Part shown: piece by piece, positions 13,248-26,272 of the stretch | Numbering within the stretch: position 1 is the stretch's first letter | Layout of the letters: each line of letters starts with the position of its first letter | Assembly: GCA_004352715.1 (NCBI GenBank) | Contig: SCFE01000006.1 | Location: 1,790,867 to 1,854,866 of the forward strand | From: Hofstenia miamia | Taxonomy: Eukaryota; Xenacoelomorpha; Acoela | Reading direction: 5' to 3' | Length of the DNA stretch: 64,000 bases | Notes under the pieces: model-generated | The model's database searches: none | The model's input: only the letters and a program-made list of their open reading frames with translations | What the model was told of the DNA's origin: nothing | Position numbers and translations under genes: made by a program

Positions 13248-14247
13248 NNNNNNNNNNNNNNNNNNNNNNNNNNNNNNNNNNNNNNNNNNNNNNNNNNNNN
13301 NNNNNNNNNNNNNNNNNNNNNNNNNNNNNNNNNNNNNNNNNNNNNNNNNNNNNNNNNNNNNNNNNNNNNNNNNNNNNNNNNNNNNNNNNNNNNNNNNNNN
13401 NNNNNNNNNNNNNNNNNNNNNNNNNNNNNNNNNNNNNNNNNNNNNNNNNNNNNNNNNNNNNNNNNNNNNNNNNNNNNNNNNNNNNNNNNNNNNNNNNNNN
13501 NNNNNNNNNNNNNNNNNNNNNNNNNNNNNNNNNNNNNNNNNNNNNNNNNNNNNNNNNNNNNNNNNNNNNNNNNNNNNNNNNNNNNNNNNNNNNNNNNNNN
13601 NNNNNNNNNNNNNNNNNNNNNNNNNNNNNNNNNNNNNNNNNNNNNNNNNNNNNNNNNNNNNNNNNNNNNNNNNNNNNNNNNNNNNNNNNNNNNNNNNNNN
13701 NNNNNNNNNNNNNNNNNNNNNNNNNNNNNNNNNNNNNNNNNNNNNNNNNNNNNNNNNNNNNNNNNNNNNNNNNNNNNNNNNNNNNNNNNNNNNNNNNNNN
13801 NNNNNNNNNNNNNNNNNNNNNNNNNNNNNNNNNNNNNNNNNNNNNNNNNNNNNNNNNNNNNNNNNNNNNNNNNNNNNNNNNNNNNNNNNNNNNNNNNNNN
13901 NNNNNNNNNNNNNNNNNNNNNNNNNNNNNNNNNNNNNNNNNNNNNNNNNNNNNNNNNNNNNNNNNNNNNNNNNNNNNNNNNNNNNNNNNNNNNNNNNNNN
14001 NNNNNNNNNNNNNNNNNNNNNNNNNNNNNNNNNNNNNNNNNNNNNNNNNNNNNNNNNNNNNNNNNNNNNNNNNNNNNNNNNNNNNNNNNNNNNNNNNNNN
14101 NNNNNNNNNNNNNNNNNNNNNNNNNNNNNNNNNNNNNNNNNNNNNNNNNNNNNNNNNNNNNNNNNNNNNNNNNNNNNNNNNNNNNNNNNNNNNNNNNNNN
14201 NNNNNNNNNNNNNNNNNNNNNNNNNNNNNNNNNNNNNNNNNNNNNNN
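13248..14247. other. Assembly gap of exactly 1000 N
   Basis: The run of N is exactly 1000 long, so it is probably a placeholder of unknown true size. It begins inside a TAA microsatellite and ends inside a LINE fragment. Confidence 0.97.
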
Positions 14248-14673
14248 GGGCTCAGCAACGAGGAAAGCCATCAAAGATTTCCTGAAACTCGGTGGCGGGG
14301 AAAAGAAATCAATCGCTGTTGGAGGGTTGCGAGTCAAGATGTAATTAGCAGCAGTACAAGCACGATTGAAAAACGAGTGAAGGGTGCGATGTTTCTTTGT
14401 ACGACGAATGGAGAAGGTGACAACATCATCAGAGCGAGTGCAGCAGGAATTGGAGAACTTAATGAAATCAAAAGGATCAAGATCCAATTTGCGAGTCAGT
14501 AGTCGATTGAACAGAAGGAGATCACAGGCATGGAAGTAGAGTGACAGCGGGAGAGTGGAGAATTTCAGCAGAGCGTCTTTATAGTCCAAAGAGGAAATCC
14601 ATTTGAAAGCGCGTTTCTGGAAACGTTCCATGGAGTGGAACAAAGCACGAGAAGGCCACCAACAAGGAGACGC
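14248..14673 (-). mobile_element. LINE reverse-transcriptase C-terminal fragment, antisense
   Basis: The minus strand encodes LPLYASPCWWPSRALF, MERFQKRAFKWISS, DYKDALLKFSTLPLSLY and ending FRKSLMAFLVAEP. This resembles the thumb/C-terminal region of non-LTR reverse transcriptases (LENVQRRATKWI-type motif, then LPLSY). The 3' end is lost in the N gap. It stops within a few bases of the start of the oppositely oriented R4-like element. Confidence 0.65.
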
Positions 14674-15623
14674 GTAGAGAGGGAGATGGGAAAGTGGCAG
14701 ACTGAGATAGACGGGCACAGGTTGAGATTTAGTCGAGGCATATTCCAGGGAAACAGCTTAGCACCACTACTGTTTGTAGTTAGCTTAATCCCCATCACAG
14801 ATAAGTTAAACGAGACAGGTATAGGATATAAGTTGGAGAAGAATGGTAGAGCAGTGAGTCGCCTGTGGTACATGGACGACCTGAAGATGTATGCTAGTTC
14901 TAAGAAGATGTTGCAGAAGCAAGTGGAGACATTGGAGAAAGCAAGCAGAGATTCTGGGTTGGAATTTGAATTAGGAAAGTGTGCGACTGTGACAATGACC
15001 AGAGGCAAGTGCATAGATGGAGATGGTTTGAGGACAAGCAGTGGGAATAAGATTGAGGAAGTCAAAGAGGATGACAAGTACTTAGGTGCGATAAAGAAAG
15101 ATAGAACAGATCATGAGGAAATGAGGACGAGGTTAAGAAAAGAATACAAGAGGAGAGTAAGGAAGGTACTACAGAAGTCAGCATTTAATGGGCAGAACAG
15201 CATAAAGGCAATTAATACGTGAGCAATACCGGTGTTGAGGTATTCGGCAGGAATAGTTAGGTGGAACAAGAATGAACTGAAGGAATTAGACAGGGATACA
15301 AGGAAGAGACTAGCAGCAGAAAGAGCATTTAACTTAAATGGAGATGTAGATAGACTGTACATGGCAAGGCACAAGGGAGGGAAAGGGCTGCTAAGTGTGT
15401 AGGAAATTGTAGAAGCAGAAGCACTAGGGCTAAAGGAATATGTAGAAGAGCAACCTAGAGGATCCCTACTAGAGGTCAGTAAGGAATTAATGAAGATAAG
15501 AACTGAGCGTGAAGGAAAGAAGGTATACTAGAGTAGGATGGAATCAGAGAGACAAACAAGGTATAGGCAGAAGGCAATGCATGGAGAATACTGGAGGAAC
15601 ACAGAAAAGTGTAATAGAGAAGA

Positions 15624-16044
15624 NNNNNNNNNNNNNNNNNNNNNNNNNNNNNNNNNNNNNNNNNNNNNNNNNNNNNNNNNNNNNNNNNNNNNNNNNNNNN
15701 NNNNNNNNNNNNNNNNNNNNNNNNNNNNNNNNNNNNNNNNNNNNNNNNNNNNNNNNNNNNNNNNNNNNNNNNNNNNNNNNNNNNNNNNNNNNNNNNNNNN
15801 NNNNNNNNNNNNNNNNNNNNNNNNNNNNNNNNNNNNNNNNNNNNNNNNNNNNNNNNNNNNNNNNNNNNNNNNNNNNNNNNNNNNNNNNNNNNNNNNNNNN
15901 NNNNNNNNNNNNNNNNNNNNNNNNNNNNNNNNNNNNNNNNNNNNNNNNNNNNNNNNNNNNNNNNNNNNNNNNNNNNNNNNNNNNNNNNNNNNNNNNNNNN
16001 NNNNNNNNNNNNNNNNNNNNNNNNNNNNNNNNNNNNNNNNNNNN
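15624..16044. other. Assembly gap, 421 N, inside the R4-like LINE
   Basis: The gap falls between the reverse-transcriptase thumb region and the endonuclease domain. Long apparent ORFs across it are artefacts. Confidence 0.97.
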
Positions 16045-16521
16045 TGGAGTTTGAGCAGGCAGCATGGGTTAGAAGCAGGAGACAAGTGGTATGAGCACAA
16101 GCCACAGGGCGTCATAGAAAATGAGAAGGTTAAGATACTGTGGGATTTCAACATACAGACGAGCAAAGTGATAGAAGTACGGAGGCCAGACATAGTAGTG
16201 GTAGACAAAGAGAAAAGATTAGGAACAGTGATAGACATAGCAGTACCAAAGGACAGAAATGTAGAAAGCAAGGAGAAAGAGAAGATAGACAAGTACAGGG
16301 AGTTGGCAGAGCAAATAGAAAGACTTTGGAAGTTAAAGAAAGTTGAAGTAGTCCCTGTAGTTGTAGGAGCACTAGGAGCAGTGAGTAAGAAGCATAAGAG
16401 ATACTTGGAGGAGGTGGGAGTTCCAAAGTGGGGAGGAGCAGTAGCACAGAAGGCAGCGTTGTTAGGAACAGCTAGAGTCCTGAGGAAAGCTCTCACACTC
16501 CCAGGGGACAGGTGAGAGACA

Positions 16522-16662
<141 letters not shown>

Positions 16663-17129
16663 GACTTTATTAGGCCGGCAAAGGCAATCAAAAGGAATGA
16701 ATAAATCAATTGTATTATTTGCACTAATATTCACATCTCAATTGCGTGCAGAAGCAAGATGAAAACTGTATTAAAATCGCTGTAAAAAAAATCAATGACA
16801 CTAATGTGACATTCAGAGGAAAATGCTTATCAAGGGGTTTACTGGAATCGCTTAGCAACTCTCTTCACGCATTTCATTTACTCAATTTCGGTCTTGTGTT
16901 GCGAAGAAACCTCGGAAGATTTCTCCGATAATTCATACTCATCTCCTAAAACAAATCCTTCTTCAAGCAGGCATTCTCTCTCGGGTTCCTCCTTCTCCTT
17001 TCATATTTCAATGAGTTGGCTATCCAAATCTCCTTCGAAGATCCGTCTCATTATTGATTATTTTCCAGTTACAAAAATCTAGTCGAGATCGCAGGTGATT
17101 CGTTCTCACATTGTTCCTGCAAATCATTT

Positions 17130-17580
17130 TCTTGTTTAATTGGATCTCAATGCAGCCTTTTATCACTTGGAAGTTTAATGTAAGACTTGCTATTGCTACA
17201 AACAGGAAACGCTACCTCTTAATTTGCCTGCCCATGGGATTATCAGTTTCTCCATTTGTATGTAAAATGTTCTTAAATTAATTAGTTTCCACTAAAGCTC
17301 TGTAGTCTCGTAAGGTCTCAAATCGATTATATAGTTCTCATGTCTCATATAGACCCTTTCAAATTTATTGATGAATCGTTTTCCAAGAAGAGAAATCCCT
17401 GAGAATACCCCTTTGTTCTGCAAATGTTTTCATGTTAATATTCCTAGGACTACTCTATCACTTACTCCTCATTTTTTTGTTCAAAAGATAATTGGATCAA
17501 TCTTAGCGACGAACTTTACTCCTTGGGGACTTATTAAACCGTTATATCATAATGTACATCGTGAAAATTAGTGTGCATTT
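17130..17580 (+). pseudogene. Reverse-transcriptase remnant of LTR or DIRS type
   Basis: Shifted frames read LDLNAAFYHLEV and then RKRYLLICLPMGLSVSPFVC. These correspond to the D-L-x-x-A-Y/F-H and L-P-F-G-L-S-x-x-P blocks of DIRS/Pao/Gypsy reverse transcriptases. Further pieces appear to 17580 with stops. No LTRs were found. Confidence 0.45.
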
Positions 17581-19083
17581 CAATTTCATTTTATTAGGTA
17601 TTTTCAAATAATTTGCTGTGTAATCATCTCAGAACTATTCTTTGGTATATGATCTCATACTATGTCTGATTTGATATTGCAGAACAGGTGTAGCAAAATT
17701 TCATTGTCCTAAGATTGAGTGGGAAACCTAAATTTTAGTTTGTAGCTCAATTATAGCAGCTTTAAAATCCTTTGCCCTAAATGGAAAATTTATAATTATA
17801 TTCATAAATCCATTGAAAATGCATTCTACACACAATTTTTCTATGCTGGCTATGCTGTAAATATTACACATTTTTCATGTAGGCGAAAGTTTCTCGAGGA
17901 AGGCCCGTTGCCCCCCCCCTGTCTGGCGATGCCTCCGGCTTGTGGAAAACATTTTTCAATTGGTTATTTTTTCTGAAAATGTATCACCGAAAAATAATTG
18001 TTTATTAGCAGACATCTATAAAATTCATTCATGCTTAGTACTAGGACATATAGATTTTACAAATATTAATTGGTTGTGAAAACCTCCAACATTTGACATG
18101 CACCGTGTCTTTTGGAAGTAATTATGGACCTTGGTAAATACTTTATCTCGAATACTGGTATAGGTTTAGTGGCATTCTATAATCTACATTTGGTTATAGC
18201 CTGACGGCTTTGTATTCCATACAATTAAATCATAAATTTTTTACGATTTAATAAGCAATAATTCATAAAATATGCATAGTCGAAATTCAGAAGTTAATAG
18301 CATGGAAACAAATACTCAGCAATTCAAATCTATTTAGGCACTTATTTCTTGATTATTTGTAATTATTTTAAATTTTAGAAGCATCATCTAGTTTAAAAGA
18401 GTTGCTATAATTATTTAGTTACCAGATACACGTTTTTGAGGCAAAAATGAAAATGTTGAGGATTAAATTAAGTCCTAATCGTTTGTTTTTATAAATATAT
18501 CATAATATGTATTAAACAGTTGAAAAAATGTAATTTGAAATTGGATTATTTTAAACAGTATCACTATTTCATTTTATATTATATAAAAATATTTTTTCCT
18601 GATGAAACACTTTTCCATTATGTAAACAATGATAAAGGCGTTACTCTAGTTATGAAAACATTAATACATAATTTGTTTTCAACTTCAACTTCAATGAAAC
18701 GAACATCAAATTTGTTAATATTAGATCAATTTAGTCTGATATTGCAATATTTTTCATTGATGCCATATACCTGATTTAAATCCAGTTTTGACATGATTAA
18801 TAATAATGCAGATAAAAATTCGCTGCACTACTAGGTGCAAAATATTTGTCAGCGTGGATTTCGGTAATATGATAGGTATTGAATATATTTAGTTGTAGAC
18901 TTTATACTTTTCAATTTTCTTATTTTGGTTTTCATATTACTGAAGAAGTATGTAAAACGTTAAAAATATTTTATGGTTTTTTTAGCTGTATTTTAGTAAA
19001 TTAAAAAATTTGTTGTGGTATTGTAAATTTGTTTAGATTGTTGTGGTAGAATGTGGAAAATGTGATTAAATAATTCAAACGAG

Positions 19084-19544
19084 GGCGTTATTTTACTTTA
19101 GGGGACCCAGTTCGAGTGACATCAAAAAATGGTTATTATAACTCTAAGCTAAACCCTTCATCTCAACCATTGAAATTGTATTGCATTTCATCATGGGCGT
19201 TATTGTACTTTAGGGGACCCAGTTTGAGTGACGTCATAAAATGGGTATAAAACTCTAAACCTAACCCCAATCCCTCACCCAAAACTTGGGTGTTTTGCAA
19301 AAAATTAATCAACAAGATGAAATGCAATATAATTGCATTGGTTGGGGAGTAGGGTTAGGGTTAAGGTTCGAGTTTAATACCCATTTTATGACGTCACTCA
19401 AACTGGGTCCCCTAAAGTACAATAACGCCTCATCATGTTGATTTTTTGCAAAATTCTTAAGTTTTGGCAAAGTGTTAAGGTTTAGAGTTTAAAAACCATT
19501 TTATGACGTCACTCGAACTGGGTCCCCTAAAGTAAAATAACGCC
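19084..19544. mobile_element. Outer foldback MITE (219 bp without its insert)
   Basis: The ends are long inverted repeats: GGCGTTATTTTACTTTAG on the left, and CTAAAGTAAAATAACGCC on the right. The arms continue inward through GGGGACCCAGTTCGAGTGAC. A second copy of the same family (19196-19429) sits in its centre. No clear target duplication flanks the outer copy. Confidence 0.85.
19196..19429. mobile_element. Inner foldback MITE inserted into the outer copy
   Basis: The 234-bp element starts GGCGTTATTGTACTTTAG and ends with the exact inverse. It is flanked on both sides by TCATCATG (19188-19195 and 19430-19437), a perfect 8-bp target duplication. An 8-bp duplication fits hAT- or P-type mobilisation. 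The inner arms carry GACGTCATAAAATGGGTAT and its complement. Confidence 0.9.
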
Positions 19545-21023
19545 TATTTTACAGCACTTCTTTGAATCAAACTAGTTGCTTTCAAGCAAAATGTTAATAC
19601 CTTGAAGTGTTATAAAAAATCAAATTGTCTTTTTTGGAAAAAAATTTAGATTTGCTAGTATTTTGACAATGTGTTTTTGATTTCTCTGTAAATTCGATCA
19701 TCCTTATTCCTTTGCCTTATCTGTTTTACTTAAAATCTCAATATAAATTGAACTTGCCGATTTTTTATAAATTACTATATTTCAGCCATCTTCACTATTT
19801 CCTTTAAATTGGGAATAAATTTTATCGTGATTTACTAATTTATCTGTGAACACCGTGCATCAAGCTTATTTGAAGAAATACTAGAATTTCTTCTTTATAG
19901 ACGGAGAGTTTCATTAGTTTATTGGTTTAAATTTGATGTCAAATGAGATTACATGTTATTGTTTTAAGAAATTGTTTAGTGTCAATTCATTTTTTGGATC
20001 ATTGGTATGTTTTATTATACTTTATGCAAATGTGTGGAGTTTGTGAGTTGTAAGTTTTAATAACTTAGATTTACTTCGTAAATCTTATTCAAATTGTAAC
20101 TTTTTGGAAATATATTACTTTGACTCCTAAAAGTTATTTTTTAGATATTACAATTTTTTTTCAGTTCAATTATATGAAATGATTCAAATTTACATTTTGG
20201 CCTATATTTGTTATTTTTACCAGGAGTTGGACTTTTTGAAGCTTTTCAGTTTTAACTGTTTGTTTACACAATTGTTTTCTTATTTTCCAATATCTATTAT
20301 TTTCAGTTCTATTTATATGTCGGTTCTCTTCAGAGATGTTCTCAATATTTAATAGAGTATAAGTAATACAATTCATTTTAGTTTTTTGGGTTATGCAAAA
20401 AATATTCATTTCCATTTATCCGAATATATGCTTCAAATTAACGAGACTCATTATTTGTTTACATTTGCTGTTGCAATTATGTTTTTGCAGAAATGCAGTA
20501 GAAATGTACATGCCCAATCGAATTCATTCTATAAACAGTACATATAATTTTCCATTATTTTGAAAGTGTGTTGTAGGACTAAGATATTTAATGTGAAACA
20601 TGCATGCAATTCATATTATAAAATTTCACTTAGTTTTGTATTATATGCTGTCAATTATCTACATTGTCTAATTGCTAGGTACCGGGAAAGTATGTTTAGT
20701 AATAAAAACATGTGATTAAATATTAGCAATTGAGCTCTATATTTGGTTGAAAAGAAAACCTTTGTACAACTTGCAGCTCCTTGAAGTCATTTGGAGCTTG
20801 GATTAGGATAGAATTCCATTGTTGGAGTCCTTAGTGGAGACTTTCTATTATAAAATGAAGTTGTCTAATTTCAGTCTTGCAAGAAACTGCAAAGCGAGCA
20901 TAATATTGATACTAAGAATCTTGTTTTCAGTCAAAATTGACGTTTAAGCACCATTACAGCACATAAATATAGCTTTTGTTCCAAAACTGTAACTAACATA
21001 GAAAATATTTTTGAGAACCTATA

Positions 21024-21384
21024 GCTGCCGAAATTGGTGTCAAATCGATTTGTTGCAAATATTGCTCTAGTAAAATATATAAAAACATTTCCCGGTTCCT
21101 ACTAATTACTAAATGACTGTTTATTATATATACGCCTAAGATGTTAGAGCTTTTCTTTAATGTGTTGAATTTAGCGTTTGATGAAACAGAAGANNNNNNN
21201 NNNNNNNNNNNNNNGCTGCCGAAATTGGTGTCAAATCGATTTGTTGCAAATATTGCTCTAGTAAAATATATAAAAACATTTCCCGGTTCCTACTAATTAC
21301 TAAATGACTGTTTATTATATATACGCCTAAGATGTTAGAGCTTTTCTTTAATGTGTTGAATTTAGCGTTTGATGAAACAGAAGA
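21024..21384. other. Assembly duplication around a 21-N gap
   Basis: The 170 bases at 21024-21193 and 21215-21384 appear identical, separated by exactly 21 N. This looks like two overlapping contig ends that were scaffolded instead of merged. Confidence 0.85.
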
Positions 21385-24366
21385 CTCCATTTCAGATATC
21401 AATAAATGATATCATGTAAGTACAGATTTGACATTTACATAGTCTACAATTATATTCTTTCTCACTCATTTTTAAAATTCATAAGAGAAATTGAGACAGT
21501 ATAGTGTACAGGTCAACTACAAATTTTATTTGCATATGATTCTTACATTATAAAGAATATAAATGATATACATATCTTATTCTAAAGTGTTTTGCATCTT
21601 TCACAACTTCTAATGGCGAGCACACCAAACAGCTATGTTCAAAATTAACAGTGAATTCCTTCCTTAATTCGTGTTTTGTTTCCTTTTCGCTATTAACCAT
21701 TTTTTAAATAGGAGTTAATTTAAACTACTCTTCATTTTGGTGTAAATTGCTTCCTCGAAATATATTTTACAGCAATCAATGCTTCCTATTAGCGATGAAC
21801 AGCAATTATAATTTTAGGTCTAGTCCAAGGTAATGTCCCCTCATATTATGAAAAATCAGATACTGTTCAAAGGTATAAACGATACATTTTCTGAACACTT
21901 ATAGTATGATTCTTAATTTATATTTTATTATTTTATAATTATTAAAATTTCGTACCTATAAATTAAGATTTAGAATTATTTATACCAAATTGAAGCAATA
22001 TTTACCGCTTCGTTCATTGTTCTTTGAGTACTTAAAGCCATTTCTAACTTATAATTTATTTCCCGTTTTTGAATTAATATATTCCATTTCAAAACGGTAG
22101 CTATTTGATATGTAACGAAAACAAGCCGCCGCCATATTATATAACTTATATAAATAATTGCCTGCCATCGATATACATAAAGTTTTAATGTGCAGTGCGT
22201 CACATTTACCATCGTCACGCAAATGGCCAAGATTCGAGAAAATTCAAAATTTGAGAAAGAAGATAGTTATTTTAGGATGTATTGAAGAAGATAACATTAA
22301 AGTGAAATATTAGTTAAAAGTTCCTCAATTCCCGTACGTCACGGAGAATTTGCTGAGTAAATTCATATATATAAGATATGATTTTAGATATTATAATATC
22401 AATGGATGTAGCATTATAATAGCGTAATATCTGAAAGAAGTTTCCTTGCCAATGTCATAAGTATTAAATGCCTGTCCTTTTATTTCTTGTAAATTGTCTC
22501 ATACTTCGCAATATTTGTTGTATATGTCCAATGCTTATGATAACTTGCCTTTTTCATTATAAGGGAATATAAAGCAGTATATTTTACAAAACAATTTTAG
22601 GTTGAGAATTAAAGTTTAGTAATATTAACTTTAGGCTTCCTTCATATCAACTTTACATTTATCTTTTAAATGACGTTAAAATTGACGGAATTCAAACGTC
22701 ATCAAGAAATAACTACTCAATTTTCGCTTGACTTGTCCCCTAGTCATTGATTAGATCAAAATTTCAATGCTATTACGGGTGGGCATTTATCATCATTTAA
22801 ACATGAAAATCAATTTGATTTGGTTTTCTTCTCAAAAGTAATGTTTTTATAAACTTGATGGTGTCGCGATGAGGCTTTGGAATTATATGTGATTGCACAT
22901 CAGTTTTTTGAATATTCATCAAAAATTGCAAAATATTTTACAAATAGTTCGATCACTGTTTTAATTACAAGTACCACGTAAAAATTCATTCTTAAGCAGG
23001 TTTATTTTCTGGGAGTTTCTTTCTATCATCAATCAAAATCAGTTTGTACTTTCAGCATCGCTTGAAAACATGGGATAGAAATCTCGTACACATTTTTTTT
23101 TCGAGAATTACAAAAAATCCAGTGGTTGTATCGAATAAATTATTAAACTTCTTTTTACTATCATTGTCGAAAACGCTGGATATTATTTTAATTTGAGTAA
23201 TTGCTTTCTTTGCTTATATTTTTCGATCCTGTAAATTTTTCATCAGCAAGTTAATTTTACTAAATTTTTCTACAATTTTTTCCACTCTTTTGTAAATACT
23301 ATAAATTTGTTGTTGAAAACTTCATTTCCTACTGAATATCCTAATTGTTCGACAATTATTTTATAAAATTCAGCTATGTGCCCATTCGATAATGCAATTT
23401 CTGATAGAAATTCTTAGTCTAATCCAATTTCTTCAGAACAATTTTTTCGAAAATTCGGTTCGTGTTAAGCCGAACCTTGAACGTGCAGGAGCTTTGGCCA
23501 GGGTTTGAATTTTTAAAACATAAGCTGATTGAAACAGTGTTTTAAACCATATATCATATTTATATTATATGTTATATATATATGTATATATATATATATA
23601 ATGTTTTTTATTTGTTTCAAAAATTTTTTAAATTACAAGAAATAGCATTAATCTATTTCGAATGTATATTATCTTAACTTCATTATGTTTCAAGAACATT
23701 CATTTCTATAATCATACTGAAAATTTGGAATTTCTTTTGATTTAATTCTAGTAAATATCAATTAGTGTAAAGCTTCTTTGACAAAGTAATCCTTTTGGTC
23801 TTTGATTTTTTTAACAAAGTTTGTCGTTTTTGAATGATAACCCAAATAGCAAGCCATTGATGGCAAACAATAGGTTTTTGATGACAGAACATAATTTTAA
23901 TGTGTAAGGAAATTTATAATGCTAAATAGTTCAAACATTGCAGTTTAAACAAACACAAGGCTAAAAAGCGAATTTTAAGACTTGCAACTTTTTGTTGATT
24001 ATGTCTGGCGAATAAATGCCCATTACTGTATATTGAGTCTATTAATTGACCATTGGTTATCCGACAATGCTTGCTATTAGGGAATAGATAACGAACTTTT
24101 ATTTTCAAAATGCCAAAGCGTTTCTGAATAATAAATAATAACCGTGTAGATTGTAGATGTTTTATGGCATTCTGGCTTAATTCAATATATGTAACCAGTT
24201 TATACTTATATTGTATTTCATTAGTTTGTGAAAATGGAAAGTGATTCAATGACATAATTTGGGAAAATTATTTCTGTGAAACTTATGTCAGTAATAATAT
24301 GATGTGAAACTATGCACGATATCACTAAAAAAAGTAACGAAATTTATTTATTGTTTTGTATTTTAG

Positions 24367-24826
24367 GGACTCCGACAGTGATCAAGTTGAAACTGTTCAT
24401 ATTGCTAAAGTTGTTAAAAATTTAATGTCGCTTAGAAGTCCTCAAACATTTAGCAGTTACAAGCCTTTATTGCACAAGAAGAACAAACGTTTACCCAAAA
24501 GACTCAACAATGCTAAGAGCTATGATAATAGCAAATCATCCCAACCCTGTAAACGCGATTTAAAACTTTTGTCTGAACATAATTTAGAATTTGATAAACG
24601 TTTGCATTCATTTCATTTAAGTTTTGTTACAGAGAAAATAGTTCCGAAATTCAGTTCATACAATAAACTTAATCCTTACAAAGACAATTCTGAGGAGCAA
24701 ACCAAAACTGTTTATGCTGGTTATCATTCTCCAGAAACCATTATTATGGACTTCACTGCAATTAAGCCTCAAAAGAGCTGCCAGTTTGCAAGATTTTTTA
24801 ACTCGTTTAATAATGTTAGTAGTTAG
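24367..24826 (+). CDS. 3'-terminal exon of an unrecognised gene
   Basis: An acceptor (TTGTATTTTAG, AG at 24365-24366) opens 460 bases with no stop until TAG at 24824-24826. The first base completes a codon, so the upstream exon ends in phase 2. About 152 residues follow: an acidic start (DSDSDQVE), a basic Lys/Arg-rich middle (KKNKRLPKRLNN), and the end ARFFNSFNNVSS. No signal peptide, membrane segment or known domain is visible. An open frame of this length in such AT-rich DNA, directly after a good acceptor, supports a real exon. I see no convincing upstream exon and cannot name the family. Confidence 0.5.
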
Positions 24827-25106
24827 TTTTTTAATTGTAAATACATATATGTGTAAATTAATTTGTAGCATTTAAATTTTAAATTTGTCTGCTTCGATAT
24901 TTTATTATAATGAAATTCTTTGTTTTATAATATTTGTTATACATCTGTGCATCACCATTACAGTAATTTGCTTTGAATTGTTTGCTTGAAAGAGCTAAAA
25001 GATTCAATTGTGAACGGATCTTTAGAATGTGCAGATTGAATGAATTGAACTTTCATTATTTTTCATTTCTGTTAATTATATGTGGAAGTATAAGCCTTGT
25101 TTACAT

Positions 25107-25490
25107 TAGAGCTGGGTGCCAGCCGGCTGACCCGCCGCCGCCGGAAAATTTAGACGGCTGAGCCGATTGATAACAAAACTATATCAAGACAAACGAAATA
25201 TGTCATAAAAAGGAAACCGTGTTTAATGTCTTTAATGTGGTAGTGACGCTTCACATTGATCAGGTGGTCTTATTAATCTGATTATCTGTAAGAGCATGAT
25301 GAACTTTTTCAGATAGATATTTTCACAATACTGCTTATATCATATACTGTTTTACTGAGCTATATGGTTTCTATGTGGAATATTTTACAGTCTAATCCAG
25401 TTCTATAGATGTCGCTCAGCCGGCTGCCCCACCGACCTTATCGGGTCTGCGCCGCCAAAACTAGTCGACTGACGGCGGCGCCCACCTCTA
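25107..25490. mobile_element. hAT-like non-autonomous element, 384 bp
   Basis: Terminal repeats are TAGAGCTGGGTGCC on the left and TAGAGGTGGGCGCC on the right (reverse complement), typical of hAT ends. GC-rich subterminal blocks (CCGGCTGACCCGCCGCCG and similar) stand out from the AT-rich surroundings. Flanks GTTTACAT and GTTTATCT agree at 6 of 8 positions. The interior has no transposase. Confidence 0.75.
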
Positions 25491-25673
25491 GTTTATCTGA
25501 TAAATAAATAAATAGTAATGAGTCTTTCAAAGTTTTATTGCTATCTATTCGTGACAAATAGACATTAATAGTATAATTATTAACTATCTTAATCATACCT
25601 GTATTACATTTGAAATTTTTGCTTTTAAGATGCAGCATTTTAGAAAATTATGTGAAGAATATCAGGCCGATTT

Positions 25674-26272
25674 TAGTGTTCTGCGGCCAAGGCAATTTTC
25701 TTGGCTTTGGCCGTTAGCCGTAATTTTTTACTATAGTCGGGGATTTTTACTACTACTAAGTGCAATACTTTAATTTTCAATGCAACAATTACAGAAAATC
25801 ATAAAACAATACAAATAAAATTCATCGAAAAATTGTAATGTTCAAAAATAATAAGTGAATATTGAAACGTATTGCATATAACTGAAAGAAAAGAAGTTTG
25901 AAGCACTATAAACATTTCAATGACATGTTGCTGCATCTCTGTAAAATGATTTCAAATGTTCGTACACTCACTAGTTTTGAGTCCTGATATATAAATATGA
26001 ATACAATTCATCATTACGTTCCTGTATTCCCAATATTGCGATGCATTCTGTGTACTTCTTAGGCATACATATAAACTAAAACATGTGTAATAGTCATATA
26101 CATACATATAAAATATCACTTTTTTGATTAGACTTCAGAGCTGAAACAACGTGTAACCAATTGCAATTCATATATGAATTTTAGCCGGTATTTTGGCCGT
26201 GAAAAAATCTTTGACTGCAGTCGGCCGTTAGCCGTAGCAGGCTAAGCCGTGACCTTTTCCCGCCGAACACTA
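25674..26272. mobile_element. hAT-like non-autonomous element, 599 bp, with perfect 8-bp duplication
   Basis: The ends read TAGTGTTCTGCGG on the left and TAGTGTTCGGCGGG on the right (reverse complement). GCCGATTT is present at both 25666-25673 and 26273-26280. Subterminal GGCCGTTAGCCGTA blocks occur inverted near both ends. No transposase frame is readable. Confidence 0.85.

Noticed and set aside
13202-14718. Long ORFs of 347-503 residues on both strands across 13248-14247
   Set aside because: They run through 1000 N; only the LINE fragment at 14248-14673 has real sequence.
15476-16515. Several long antisense and shifted ORFs over the R4-like LINE
   Set aside because: They span the 421-N gap or are shadows of the plus-strand reverse transcriptase and endonuclease.
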